A stretch of DNA of 64,000 bases, taken from Flavobacterium zhairuonense. GTDB lineage: Bacteria; Bacteroidota; Bacteroidia; Flavobacteriales; Flavobacteriaceae. Each line of letters begins with the position of its first letter. The stretch's first letter is position 1. Shown one piece after another: positions 41,882 to 50,544 of this stretch. The position numbers and the translations under genes are program-made. Below the pieces are notes generated by a model that worked only from the letters and a program-made list of their open reading frames with translations, was not told where the DNA came from and searched no databases. The stretch spans positions 434,001 through 498,000 of the forward strand of contig NZ_SJSY01000076.1 of assembly GCF_004352915.1 (NCBI RefSeq). The letters run 5' to 3'.

Positions 41882-42334
41882 ATGGAAACTAGAATTAATG
41901 TATTCGAAAAAGGTCAAAAAGCTATCTCAACATTATTTGGAATTAGCGGTTATTTAAAAAAATCTGAACTTGAAAGATCGCTTTTCGAATTAGTCGAAAT
42001 TAGAATTTCTCAAATCAACAATTGCGCTTATTGTCTTGATATGCATACTAAAGAAGCGATGGCGCACGGCGAAACCACACAACGTTTATTTGGTTTGAGC
42101 GCATGGAAAGAAACTCCTTATTTTACAAAACGTGAAAGAGTGGCGCTTGCTTACGCAGAAGCTGTAAATGCTTGTGAGGTGCCAGACGAAATCTACGAAA
42201 TCGCGAGAGCTGAATTCTCTGAAGAAGAATTAATCGATCTTACACTTGCTATTGGAACAATCAACATGTGGAATCGTCTTAACATCGCTTTTGCGAATAC
42301 TCCAGGAACTTACAGAGTGGGCCAATTTGGATAA
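41882..42334 (+). CDS. AhpD-like/carboxymuconolactone decarboxylase-family protein
   Basis: 150 residues of helical AhpD-like fold. The redox motif CAYCLDMHTKEA has Cys at 48 and 51 and His at 55, giving the CxxC-x3-H active site of alkylhydroperoxidase D-like enzymes. The upstream TTTTG-type box gives only a weak promoter call. It likely acts in peroxide defence. A YCII gene follows after a terminator-like hairpin. Confidence 0.87.
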   Translation: METRINVFEKGQKAISTLFGISGYLKKSELERSLFELVEIRISQINNCAYCLDMHTKEAMAHGETTQRLFGLSAWKETPYFTKRERVALAYAEAVNACEVPDEIYEIARAEFSEEELIDLTLAIGTINMWNRLNIAFANTPGTYRVGQFG

Positions 42335-42359
42335 ATAAACCGGACTGTTTTTATATTTG
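42327..42359 (+). promoter_or_regulatory. Promoter of the YCII-sigma operon
   Basis: TTG (42327-42329) and TATATTTG (42352-42359) are 25 bp apart, a good Bacteroidetes promoter. It overlaps the end of the AhpD-like gene. An 11-bp inverted repeat (ACTGTTTTTAT / ATAAAAACAGT, 42344-42395) surrounds the start site and could terminate the upstream gene. Confidence 0.55.
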
Positions 42360-42429
42360 GCAAAATCATTAAATTTATGTCATTATAAAAACAGTTTTCT
42401 TTTTTATAAAATCATTAAAACACATCAAA

Positions 42430-42768
42430 ATGAACGAATTCATATTAATTTTCAGAAGGGATTTTTCAACAAAAGAACTTCAGCCATCGCCAGAAGAATA
42501 TCAACAACATTTACAGCAATGGCAAAATTGGTTTGGAAGCCTTGCAGCGCAAGATAAATTAGCAAGACCTTTACAACGCTGGGACGGAAAAGGAAAACTG
42601 GTCAATTCAAATAAAGGCATCACCGATGGGCCTTTTGTAGAAATCAAAGAATCCATTGGCGGATTGATCGTTATTAAAGCCAAAGATTACGATGAAGCCG
42701 CAGCAATTGCACAAGATTGCCCCGTATTGAATTTTGGCGGAAATGTTGAAATCAGAATGGCGGTTTAA
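42430..42768 (+). CDS. YCII-related/DGPF-like protein
   Basis: 112 residues with the YCII fold: EFILIFRRDFSTKELQPSPEEYQQHLQQWQNWFGSLAAQDKL, then ITDGPFVEIKESIGGLIVIKAKDYDEAAAIAQDCP. The GPFVEIKESIGG segment is the DGPF signature. These proteins are found with ECF42-type sigma factors, and such a gene follows after a low-complexity repeat. Confidence 0.85.
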   Translation: MNEFILIFRRDFSTKELQPSPEEYQQHLQQWQNWFGSLAAQDKLARPLQRWDGKGKLVNSNKGITDGPFVEIKESIGGLIVIKAKDYDEAAAIAQDCPVLNFGGNVEIRMAV

Positions 42769-42892
42769 AATAATTATGAGTTTTGAGTTATGAATTATGA
42801 GTTGATAATTCTTAACGCAAAACTCATAACTCATAACTCATAATTCATAACTCATAATTCATAACTCATAATTCATAATTCAAAACTCATAA
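42769..42892. repeat. Low-complexity ATAACTCATAATTC-type repeat
   Basis: Many short near-repeats of ACTCATAA and ATTCATAA. Simple repeats within the operon leader; not a CRISPR because unit and spacing are irregular. Confidence 0.75.
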
Positions 42893-44146
42893 TTGGAAAA
42901 CAAAGAGCTTATACCCAATTTATTTCGAACAGAATACCAGAAAATTGTCTCGGTACTTTGCAATTTGTTCGGCATTCATCATATTGAAATTGCCGAAGAT
43001 ATTGTGAGCGATACTTTTTTGACTGCTTCTGAAACTTGGGCTATAAAAGGAATTCCAGAGAATCCGACGGCTTGGCTTTATACCGTTGCCAAAAACAAAA
43101 CCAAAAATCATTTTAAGCGAAATGACATTTTTGAAAAGAAAATTGTTTCTGAAATAAAACATACTTCCCCATTAAATGGTGAGGAAATTGAAATTGATTT
43201 ATCGGAACAAAATATTGTAGATAGCCAGCTTGCGATGATTTTTACGGTCTGTAATCCTTGCAATTCAGATGAAGCGCAGATTGCATTGGCACTGAATCTA
43301 TTATGTGGTTTTGGAATAAACGAAATTGCGGATGCTTTTTTATCAAATAAAGAAGTGATTTACAAACGTATAAATCGTGCCAAAGAAAAACTCAAAGAAG
43401 AAAACATTAAAATTCAAAGTCCGAACTCAACTGAAATTACAGATAGAATTGATACCGTTTTAAAAACAATTTATCTGCTTTTTTCTGAGGGCTACTACTC
43501 TACTTCTCAAAATACCACACTGCGAAAAGATCTTTGTGCCGAAGCCATGCGCCTTACTTATTTATTGATTCAGAATTCGGCAACAAATTTGCCTTCAACA
43601 AATGCTTTAATGGCTTTGATGTGTTTCCATTCTTCCCGATTTGAAGCCAGAACTTCAGAAAACGGCGAAATTATTTTATATGAAGATCAAAATGAGACGC
43701 TTTGGAATCAGGAATTGATTGATCGTGGCGCTTATTTCTTAGGAAAATCATCTGTTGGAGATACACTTTCAAAATATCATATTGAAGCCGGAATCGCCTA
43801 TTGGCATACATTAAAAAGCGATACTTTGGAAAAATGGAAAAACATACTGGAACTCTATAATCATTTGATTATTTTAGAATATTCGCCAATTGTGGCTTTG
43901 AACCGTACTTTTGCCTTATCAAAAGTTATGGGCAAACAAGAAGCTATAATTGAAGCAGAAAAACTAAATTTGACTGATAATCATTTTTATTATTCGTTGC
44001 TCGGGAATTTGTATAGTGATATTGATAACCAAAAAGCGAAAAATCATTTTGAAATGGCTCTTAAATTGGCCAAAACAGTTTCGGATAAAAATATTATCAA
44101 TAAAAACATTTTGGAACTTCATTCTAAAATTGAAAATCAGAAATAA
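42893..44146 (+). CDS. ECF42-like RNA polymerase sigma factor with C-terminal extension
   Basis: Start at TTG (42893), directly after the repeat; no ATG fits better. 417 residues: sigma region 2 (about 10-80, with EDIVSDTFLTASETWAIKGIPENPTAWLYTVAKNKTKNHFKRN), sigma region 4 (about 120-165) and a long C-terminal TPR-like domain (about 180-417). This architecture and the preceding YCII gene match ECF42 sigma factors. Such factors have no classical anti-sigma factor. The ECF42-YCII pair is linked with stress responses. Confidence 0.82.
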   Translation: MENKELIPNLFRTEYQKIVSVLCNLFGIHHIEIAEDIVSDTFLTASETWAIKGIPENPTAWLYTVAKNKTKNHFKRNDIFEKKIVSEIKHTSPLNGEEIEIDLSEQNIVDSQLAMIFTVCNPCNSDEAQIALALNLLCGFGINEIADAFLSNKEVIYKRINRAKEKLKEENIKIQSPNSTEITDRIDTVLKTIYLLFSEGYYSTSQNTTLRKDLCAEAMRLTYLLIQNSATNLPSTNALMALMCFHSSRFEARTSENGEIILYEDQNETLWNQELIDRGAYFLGKSSVGDTLSKYHIEAGIAYWHTLKSDTLEKWKNILELYNHLIILEYSPIVALNRTFALSKVMGKQEAIIEAEKLNLTDNHFYYSLLGNLYSDIDNQKAKNHFEMALKLAKTVSDKNIINKNILELHSKIENQK

Positions 44147-44155
44147 AAACTCAAT

Positions 44156-45028
44156 ATGCTGCACCACAATTTTTTTGAATCTAATTATAAAAAACTGGGC
44201 TTCTTTGCCTTGAATGAGGATTTTATTGAAGAAATTAATGGAGAAGCGTACAAACCTTATATTAAAGTCCTTTATCTTCCTGAAGGCTATTCGATTACAA
44301 TCGATTTTAAGCATTATCAGACTTCTTGTCCTTCCCTATTTTTCATCAACAGCAATCAATATCTGCAAATTGATAAAGAAGGGCAAAAACAAGGTTATTT
44401 TATGTATTATAACCGAGATTTTTATTGTGTACAGATTCATGATGCCGAAGTTGCCTGTGACGGATTATTGTTCAATAATATTTTTGAAATGCCAATGACA
44501 GCAATTCCGGATAGAGAAGTTGTGTTTATAGACGGTATTTACAAACAACTGCAACAAGAATTTGATGCTCCCGATTCTTCGCAAGAAGAAATGATCAGAA
44601 CTTATTTAAAACAGTTAATTATAAAAGCAACCCGAATCTGGAAAATACAGCAATTGGGCGTTTTGAATGATGAACCTTCAAAAGAAATGGATTTCTTTAG
44701 AGATTTCAGCCGATTGGTTGAAATTCATTTCAGAACCAAACATACCGTCGCTGATTATGCTGATATTCTAGGTGTTGCACCAAAAACACTTTCGAATAAA
44801 TTCAATCGATTAGAACTTCAACAGCCAAATGATATTATTAAAGACCGAATTATTTTGGAAGCAAAACGGCTTTTGGGCTATTCTTCTTTAAGCGTCAAAG
44901 AGATTGCTTATCAGCTTGGTTACGAAGATCCAGCCTATTTTAACCGACTTTTTACCAATAAAGTTGGCGACACTCCGTCTAATTTCAAGAAAAAATACCT
45001 TCAAGGGAAAAATGTACAATTAGAATAG
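44156..45028 (+). CDS. AraC-family transcriptional regulator
   Basis: 290 residues: an N-terminal cupin-like sensor region and a C-terminal AraC-type HTH pair. The HTH text includes ADYADILGVAPKTLSNKFNRLE and the signature SVKEIAYQLGYEDPAYFNRLFTNKVGDTPSNFKKKYL. It begins 9 bp after the sigma-factor stop and may be co-transcribed. It lies upstream of an exported esterase with a good -7 box, which is a candidate target. It could also be the activator for the 21-bp direct-repeat promoters, but nothing shows this. Confidence 0.87.
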   Translation: MLHHNFFESNYKKLGFFALNEDFIEEINGEAYKPYIKVLYLPEGYSITIDFKHYQTSCPSLFFINSNQYLQIDKEGQKQGYFMYYNRDFYCVQIHDAEVACDGLLFNNIFEMPMTAIPDREVVFIDGIYKQLQQEFDAPDSSQEEMIRTYLKQLIIKATRIWKIQQLGVLNDEPSKEMDFFRDFSRLVEIHFRTKHTVADYADILGVAPKTLSNKFNRLELQQPNDIIKDRIILEAKRLLGYSSLSVKEIAYQLGYEDPAYFNRLFTNKVGDTPSNFKKKYLQGKNVQLE

Positions 45029-45062
45029 ACTTTTATCTATTTTTAAGGCTTTATAACCGCCA

Positions 45063-45070
45063 TATCTTTG
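45063..45070 (+). promoter_or_regulatory. -7 box of the esterase gene
   Basis: TATCTTTG matches TAnnTTTG, 37 bp before the ATG. No TTG is at -33, which fits an activator-dependent promoter controlled by the adjacent AraC protein (inference). Confidence 0.55.
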
Positions 45071-45107
45071 TCCTATCAAATTATAAATAATTAAAAAGAT
45101 AAAAGAT

Positions 45108-46157
45108 ATGAAAACTATTAAAGTATTACAACAGCGTTTATTTATTGCAGCATTGTTAATCGTAAGCACAATTGCTTCAGCACAAGAAAGACCTTATAAA
45201 GGACAAAATGATCCGGAAATTTTTATAGAAGTACGAGGCTTTTTAAATGCATTAAACTCAGGTAACGGAAAACCTTTGGAACAATTACCTGTCGCAGATG
45301 CACGAAATGTATTAGTTGGTGCACAAAAATCGGTTGAAGTTGATTATTCTGGAATTGAAGAATCTGAAAAAGTAATTTCTCAAAACGGTTTAAAAGTAAA
45401 AATTCACATTACAAAACCTAAAGGCGCAAAAGCAAACGCACCAGTCTTTGTTTTCATCCACGGCGGTGGCTGGGTTTTAGGCGATTATCCAACTCACAGA
45501 AGATTAGTGAGAGATTTGGTTGTTGAAAGCGGTGCAGTTGCAGTTTTTCCAGATTACACTCCTTCTCCAGAAGCAAAATATCCAGTGGCAATCAATGAAA
45601 TTTATGCTGCAACTCAATGGGTTTCTGAAAACGGAAAAGAAATTGGTGTTGACGGTAAAAACCTTGCCGTTGTTGGAAACAGCGTTGGAGGAAATATGAC
45701 TGCAGCCATTACTTTAATGGCAAAAGACAAAAAAGGTCCGCACATTAAATTACAAGTTTTATTATGGCCCGTAACTGATGCCAATTTTGAAACAGAATCT
45801 TATAATTTGTATGCAAACGGACGTTTCCTAACTAAAAATATGATGAAATGGTTTTGGGATAATTATTTGCCAGAAACTTCAAAAAGAACTGAAAAATATG
45901 CCTCTCCATTGCAAGCTAGCTTAGCTGAACTTAAAGATCTTCCTCCTGCATTAGTTCAAACTGCCGAAAATGATGTTTTAAGAGATGAAGGCGAAGCTTA
46001 TGCAAGAAAATTAAACGAAGCCGGAGTTCCGGTAACCTTGACAAGATACAACGGTTTGATTCACGATTACGGACTTTTAAATCCAATTTCAAATGTTCCC
46101 GCTATTCAAACTGCTATTCAGCAAGCTGCAATCGTAATCAAAACAACTTTGAAATAA
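45108..46157 (+). CDS. Exported HSL-family esterase/lipase
   Basis: 349 residues with a signal peptide (about 1-25, ending TIASAQ). The alpha/beta hydrolase has an HGGGW oxyanion motif (FIHGGGWVLGDY) and a nucleophile elbow GNSVGGNM (Ser), with His in the C-terminal LIHDYGLL. This is the hormone-sensitive-lipase family. It probably hydrolyses short-chain esters in the periplasm. Confidence 0.88.
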   Translation: MKTIKVLQQRLFIAALLIVSTIASAQERPYKGQNDPEIFIEVRGFLNALNSGNGKPLEQLPVADARNVLVGAQKSVEVDYSGIEESEKVISQNGLKVKIHITKPKGAKANAPVFVFIHGGGWVLGDYPTHRRLVRDLVVESGAVAVFPDYTPSPEAKYPVAINEIYAATQWVSENGKEIGVDGKNLAVVGNSVGGNMTAAITLMAKDKKGPHIKLQVLLWPVTDANFETESYNLYANGRFLTKNMMKWFWDNYLPETSKRTEKYASPLQASLAELKDLPPALVQTAENDVLRDEGEAYARKLNEAGVPVTLTRYNGLIHDYGLLNPISNVPAIQTAIQQAAIVIKTTLK

Positions 46158-46175
46158 GAATCAAGTCAAAAAATA

Positions 46176-46207
46176 AAAAATGGGCAGAAACTAATCTGCC
46201 CATTTTT
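46176..46207 (+). terminator. Terminator of the esterase gene
   Basis: AAAAATGGGCAGA and TCTGCCCATTTTT form a 13-bp stem with a 6-nt loop. Confidence 0.85.
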
Positions 46208-46337
46208 ATTGCTCAAAAAAATTAAAATAGGCTTATAAAAAAATCTTTTTAAAAGCTTACTTTATTCTTAGGCTTACTACTTAAAATAAAAAAACAAAAA
46301 AATATCCAGTGGCGAAAGTAGTAAGTCGTTTAACCAA

Positions 46338-46362
46338 AAAAATCACTATAAATAGTGATTTT
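46338..46362 (-). terminator. Terminator of the NmrA-like gene
   Basis: AAAAATCACTA and TAGTGATTTTT form an 11-bp stem; the gene's stop is about 20 bp away. Confidence 0.78.
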
Positions 46363-46383
46363 TTATTCTGAACCTAAATAAAT

Positions 46384-47262
46384 TTAAAAGTTTAAAGCAA
46401 ACTCTTTGGCAAAATCTTCCAATTTAATTTTTCCGTCAACTGAAATTTTGTTTTTCAGAAAATCCTCGGCTATTGCACCGCTTTTTAAACCAGTTCCCAT
46501 TTCTGTATATAAACCTGCAATTTCTTCTGGCAATCCAGCCTGAGCCATTCCATTTAGCGCTTGCTCATCTGTAAACTCGATCCAAGGCAAATCTGGTTTA
46601 CCAATTGCTTCTCCTAAAACTTTTGCAGCATCCCCAGGCTTGCGAACGTCACTAACAATATAACGAACATTTTTCCCAGAACCTGTTTTTTCTAATTCCT
46701 CGGCAACAGCTGTCGCAATGTCTTGTGGATGCACATATGGAATTACAGTTGACGCAGGGAAATTTGACCCGATAATTCCAGCACCTTTTATCATTGGAAC
46801 ATCATGATAGAAATTGGTGTAGAAAAATCCAGCTCGCAAAAATGTTATCGAAGTATTTTCTAGTGTTTCGTATATTTTTTCAATGTTGTAAAGTCCGGCG
46901 ATTGGACCAGTTCCCTTTGGCAAATCAGCGCCAATACTGCTTAACATCACAACACGTTTTACATCAGAATTTTTAATTGCTTTAGCAAAAGCATTTCCCG
47001 CTTCCGTCATATTCGCCAAAATATTTGAACCGCCCATATTTGGAGGTGTCATCACATAAACCGCGTCAGCTCCAGCAAATGATTTTTCTAAAAATAAAAC
47101 ATCGCTCACAGAACCAATTGCTGGTTTTGCGCCTAATGCTTCAATTGCTTCGCTTCTGTCAGAACTGCTGCTGATAACGGTTACCTCATGTCCTGACGCT
47201 ACAAGTTTTTGTACTAATGGTTTGCTCACGTTCCCTAAAGAACCAGATATTGTAATTTTCAT
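46384..47262 (-). CDS. NmrA-like/NAD(P)H-binding SDR-superfamily protein
   Basis: From the ATG at 47262 (MKITISGSLGNVSKPLVQKLV) the protein has 292 residues. It has an atypical N-terminal glycine motif ISGSLGNVSKPLVQ and a Rossmann fold without the Tyr-x-x-x-Lys motif, as in NmrA-like proteins and NADPH-dependent quinone reductases (QorB-like). The text VVMLSSIGADLPKGTG and THFLRAGFFYTNFY-like ITFLRAGFFYTNFY matches that branch. It is divergent from an HxlR regulator whose operator covers its promoter. Confidence 0.86.
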   Translation of the reverse strand: MKITISGSLGNVSKPLVQKLVASGHEVTVISSSSDRSEAIEALGAKPAIGSVSDVLFLEKSFAGADAVYVMTPPNMGGSNILANMTEAGNAFAKAIKNSDVKRVVMLSSIGADLPKGTGPIAGLYNIEKIYETLENTSITFLRAGFFYTNFYHDVPMIKGAGIIGSNFPASTVIPYVHPQDIATAVAEELEKTGSGKNVRYIVSDVRKPGDAAKVLGEAIGKPDLPWIEFTDEQALNGMAQAGLPEEIAGLYTEMGTGLKSGAIAEDFLKNKISVDGKIKLEDFAKEFALNF

Positions 47263-47289
47263 AATGATATATTTTTTTATTATCTGGAA

Positions 47290-47324
47290 CAAAGGTATAT
47301 TTGTACTTACTTTTAGACAAGTAC
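47290..47324 (-). promoter_or_regulatory. NmrA promoter with HxlR-type operator
   Basis: On the minus strand the -7 box TACCTTTG is at 47297-47290. GTACTT-n10-AAGTAC (47303-47324) lies a few bases upstream, covering the -33 zone, and a second GTACTT follows. The adjacent divergent HxlR gene at 47345 is the natural repressor. Confidence 0.65.
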
Positions 47325-47344
47325 TTACCCTAAAGTATGCATAA

Positions 47345-47707
47345 ATGACAGCAATAAAAGAATCTTCGACTATACAGGAAAATAAACAATATGCATTGGA
47401 AAAATGTCCCGTAACTTATGTTATGGAAAAAATTGGCGGTTATTGGAAACCTATTATTCTCTATCATCTTTCCAGCGGAAGTCAGCGTTACAGCGAATTA
47501 AAAAGAGCAATTCCAGCTGTAAGCGAAAAAATGCTGATTCAGCATCTCAAACAACTAGAGGCTGATAATCTCATTATCAGAGAAGCAAAACCTGTTGTCC
47601 CTCCTTTTGTAACCTATCGCTTAAGCCCTGCCGGAAATGGTTTAATGCCTGTGATTCAAGCCATGGCAGAATGGGCGTTTATTGATAAGGAAAAGGGATT
47701 TTTGTAA
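47345..47707 (+). CDS. HxlR-family transcriptional regulator
   Basis: 120 residues: winged helix with KCPVTYVMEKIGGYWKPIILYHLSSGSQRYSELKRAIPAVSEKMLIQHLKQLE and the wing REAKPVVPPFVTYRLSPAGNGL. The Cys in the KCPV N-terminal segment is at the position where HypR/YodB-type sensors have their thiol-sensing Cys, so it may respond to electrophiles. It is divergent from the NmrA-like gene. Confidence 0.87.
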   Translation: MTAIKESSTIQENKQYALEKCPVTYVMEKIGGYWKPIILYHLSSGSQRYSELKRAIPAVSEKMLIQHLKQLEADNLIIREAKPVVPPFVTYRLSPAGNGLMPVIQAMAEWAFIDKEKGFL

Positions 47708-47797
47708 AGGTGCAAAGGGACAAAGGCGCAAAGTATCAAAGGTTTTTACTGTGCTTTTAGCTTTGTGCCTTTGCTACTTTGCACCTCTGTCCCTATT
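47707..47797. repeat. Imperfect inverted repeat, GCAAAGGGACAAAGG type
   Basis: AGGTGCAAAGGGACAAAGG and its rough complement (TTTGCACCTCTGTCCC) border a short spacer. It lies between convergent genes and may terminate both; related words occur near 5781-5816 and 50294-50320. Confidence 0.6.
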
Positions 47798-48230
47798 TAA
47801 GTTTATTAGATAAATGAACCGCTGTCAATGCAAATCCGTTTTTAAGATATACTTTTTGTGCGGTGTTGTTTGTGAAAGCAGTATCTAAAACCACATAATC
47901 TTTGTCGAGAGAAATTGCAATTTTTTCAACATGTTTCAATAATTGCGTTGCAAAGCCTTTTCCGCGATGCGTTTCTAAAGTGCAGAGATCATCGATATAA
48001 ATAATATTTCCGCTGTGCAACGAAGTCATAATTCGGTAGCCGGCAAATGCAACAACTTTGTTTTGATCCATTATTCCGGCGATGCTGTATTTTTCGTTTT
48101 GCATCATTTCGGCAATTGTAGGTTTCCATTTTGTTTTATCCAAATGTGGTCTTAAAACAAAAGCAACATCCCAACATTGTTCAATTTCTAATTCAGTTTC
48201 AATTTTTTTGATTTGATAAATAGTCTCCAT
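47793..48230 (-). CDS. GNAT-family N-acetyltransferase
   Basis: From the ATG at 48230 (METIYQIKKIETELEIEQCW) the protein has 145 residues; an ATG at 48266 is possible. GNAT motifs: YSIAGIMDQNKVVAFAGYRIM, IYIDDLCTLETHRGKGFATQLLKHVEK (the R-G-K-G loop) and KVYLKNGFALTAVHL. Typical small acetyltransferase of unknown substrate. It lies immediately downstream of the MocR gene, in the same direction. Confidence 0.85.
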   Translation of the reverse strand: METIYQIKKIETELEIEQCWDVAFVLRPHLDKTKWKPTIAEMMQNEKYSIAGIMDQNKVVAFAGYRIMTSLHSGNIIYIDDLCTLETHRGKGFATQLLKHVEKIAISLDKDYVVLDTAFTNNTAQKVYLKNGFALTAVHLSNKLK

Positions 48231-48311
48231 AATTCTGTTTTTATCCAAAATTATGACAGTCTTCAAAATTTAAAATAACCCAATTCTAAAATCAGTAGTG
48301 GTCCAGAAAAG

Positions 48312-49778
48312 CTACGAAAGCACTTTTTTCAATATCGTAAAAGCTTTCTCCGTTTCATTTTCATCTAAAGAGGCAAACCCCATTCTAATGGCATTTGTAT
48401 TGAAAAAATCATTTTTGTAAAATCTTCCATTACTGATTGAAAGTCCATTTTCAGAAGCTACCTCAGCCATTTTAACCAAATTTATACGCTCATGAAAATT
48501 TGCCCAAACCGCAAGGCCGCCTTCCGGAATTTTAAAATCAATTTCATTTTTAAAATCCGATTGCAATAAATCGCAAAAATGATTTCGACGCTGTTTGTAA
48601 ATTTTAAGTGATTTTCTGAAATGCCTTTCCATTTCTCCGTTTTCAAACATTATGGCAAATGCTTCTTCCAAAAGTGTATCGCCTTGCCTGTCAATCATTT
48701 TTCTTAAAGATGCAGCTGCTTCAATAAACGCAGCAGATGCAATCATAAAACCAATTCGCAATGCGGGAGCAAAAGTCTTCGAAATAGATCCTATATAAAT
48801 CACATTTTGATTGTGGTCAATACTCGCCAAAGGCAAATACGGCTTGTTTTCGTAATGAAAATCAAAATCATAATCGTCTTCAATAATAGCAAAACGATAT
48901 TCTTTCGCAAGATTGAGCAATTTCAAACGGCGTTCCATACTCATTGTAACGCCTGTTGGACAATGATGATGCGGAATTACATAAACTGCTTTTATCTTTT
49001 TATACTTTAAAATTTCTTCCAAATAAGCTGTATCCATTCCGTTCTCGTCAATCGGAATTCGCTCTAAATTTGCGCCAGAATATTGAAACGTTTCATCGGC
49101 TGTTGCAAAACTAGAAATGCCAACAGCAATTATATCATTAGAATTCAAAAGCAATTGCGAAGCTAAATAAATACCCATTTGACTGCCTTTTGTAATGATT
49201 ATATTTTCAGGCGAAATCGACAAACCCCTCGTATTGGAAAGATAATTACAAATCGCTCTACGCAAATTTTCAGATCCTAATGTATTTCCATATTTCAAGA
49301 AATTTTTTCCATAGAATTTTCGAGACAAACTTCTATATTCTCGCATCAGCTGATCTATTGGCGCCAAGCGAACATCTGGAAAACCGTCATCAATGACGAT
49401 TAAATTTTTGCTCGTTTTCCTTCCCAAAGTATTAATTTCTTTTTGAAATCTATTTTCCCAAATAAAGCCTTCTTGTGATTGCTTGTTACTGTTTTCAGGC
49501 AATTTTATCCTTGAAATTAAAGGAAGCTTAGAAAGCACAAAAACTCCTTTTCTGTCTATTGATTCGGCCCAACCTTGACTTATCAATTCTTCGTAAGCTA
49601 ATTTTACTGTATTTCTGTTGATCCCAATTAATTCTGCCAATACACGAGAACTCGGCAAAATATCTGATGGTTTTAGAGTTCCATTGGTAATCAACGCAAT
49701 AAAAGTATTGCAAACCTGAATGTAAAGCGAAACCGAAGATTCGCGATCAACTTGAATTAATGATTTATATGGCAACAT
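48312..49778 (-). CDS. MocR/PdxR-family GntR-aminotransferase regulator
   Basis: 488 residues: an N-terminal GntR winged helix (about 15-85, with LKPSDILPSSRVLAELIGINRNTVKLAYEELISQGW) and a C-terminal class I aminotransferase domain with the PLP lysine in YIGSISKTFAPALRIGFM. These regulators use PLP-based sensing, often of pyridoxal or amino compounds. It is divergent from the DoxX gene at 49857, its nearest candidate target. Confidence 0.9.
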   Translation of the reverse strand: MLPYKSLIQVDRESSVSLYIQVCNTFIALITNGTLKPSDILPSSRVLAELIGINRNTVKLAYEELISQGWAESIDRKGVFVLSKLPLISRIKLPENSNKQSQEGFIWENRFQKEINTLGRKTSKNLIVIDDGFPDVRLAPIDQLMREYRSLSRKFYGKNFLKYGNTLGSENLRRAICNYLSNTRGLSISPENIIITKGSQMGIYLASQLLLNSNDIIAVGISSFATADETFQYSGANLERIPIDENGMDTAYLEEILKYKKIKAVYVIPHHHCPTGVTMSMERRLKLLNLAKEYRFAIIEDDYDFDFHYENKPYLPLASIDHNQNVIYIGSISKTFAPALRIGFMIASAAFIEAAASLRKMIDRQGDTLLEEAFAIMFENGEMERHFRKSLKIYKQRRNHFCDLLQSDFKNEIDFKIPEGGLAVWANFHERINLVKMAEVASENGLSISNGRFYKNDFFNTNAIRMGFASLDENETEKAFTILKKVLS

Positions 49779-49856
49779 CTGGGCTGTGGTTTTTATTAAA
49801 ATTGGCTCGTAAATTTACCCAACATCTTTTTACTTTTACATAAAAAAATTATCTAA

Positions 49857-50285
49857 ATGAAAAATATATCCTTATCGCATGCCGGTTTTATTTTACGAAT
49901 CTTTTTAGGAATTACCATGCTTTCTGCTGTTGCAGATCGTTTTGGCTTTTGGGGCGCACCCGGAGCACCAGGCGTAGCTTGGGGGAATTGGGATAATTTC
50001 ATCGCTTATACGCAGACGCTAAACTCTTTTGCAAGCAAATCTTTAGCAGAAATTTTGGGTGCTGTGGCTACATTTTTTGAAATTGCCTTTAGCTTGCTTT
50101 TAATCATCGGATTTAAAACGAAATATGCAGCACTCGGAACAGCAGGATTAATGTTGCTTTTTGCAGTTTCTATGTCGATTGCTATTTCTATAAAAGCACC
50201 TTTGGATTATTCTGTTTTTACCAGTTTTGCAGCGGCATTGACACTTTCTTCTATTGAAAAAACGGCTTTTTCTATTGAAAAATAG
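49857..50285 (+). CDS. DoxX-family membrane protein
   Basis: 142 residues with four hydrophobic segments. The family start LSHAGFILRIFLGITMLSAVADRFGFWG is followed by FEIAFSLLLIIGFKTKYAALGTAGLML. Divergent from the MocR regulator, which probably controls it. Third DoxX-like gene in the window. Confidence 0.87.
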   Translation: MKNISLSHAGFILRIFLGITMLSAVADRFGFWGAPGAPGVAWGNWDNFIAYTQTLNSFASKSLAEILGAVATFFEIAFSLLLIIGFKTKYAALGTAGLMLLFAVSMSIAISIKAPLDYSVFTSFAAALTLSSIEKTAFSIEK

Positions 50286-50293
50286 ATTTTTCT

Positions 50294-50544
50294 TAGGTTC
50301 AAAGAGGCAAAGCGACAAAGGTCTTACTTTGAACATAGTAAACCGGACTAAAGTCCGGCCCTACAATACGGTTCGAGCCGAAGGCTCTTTTACAGTTCCG
50401 AAGGAACAATTCATATTGTAGAGCTGGACTTCAGTCCAGTTTTATTATAAAACAACCCGACAGGTTTTAAAAACCTGTCGGGTTTGCTTTATAAAACACA
50501 GTTTGAAAACCTTTGAATCTTTGTCACTCTGAACCTTTGAGCCT
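50294..50544. repeat. Nested inverted-repeat block
   Basis: The outer arms GGTTCAAAGAGGCAAAG and its rough complement at about 50520 surround two inner elements. 50343-50441 has arms CCGGACTAAAGTCCGG and CTGGACTTCAGTCCAG with TTCCGAAGGAA and GAGCCGAAGGCTC hairpins, like 25126-25227. 50454-50485 repeats the CCCGACAGG palindrome of 12013-12045. Three families sit in one 250-bp block. Confidence 0.72.
50454..50485. terminator. Bidirectional terminator-like palindrome (second AACCCGACAGG copy)
   Basis: AACCCGACAGGTT and its complement form a strong stem nearly identical to that at 12013-12045. On the minus strand it follows the GH gene at 50544. Confidence 0.68.

Noticed and set aside
29606..42892. 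CRISPR array in the AATTCATAA, AACAAAC or ATAACTCATAATTC repeat tracts
   Set aside because: The units are 7-10 bp with no unique spacers of constant length, and there are no cas genes; these are simple sequence repeats.
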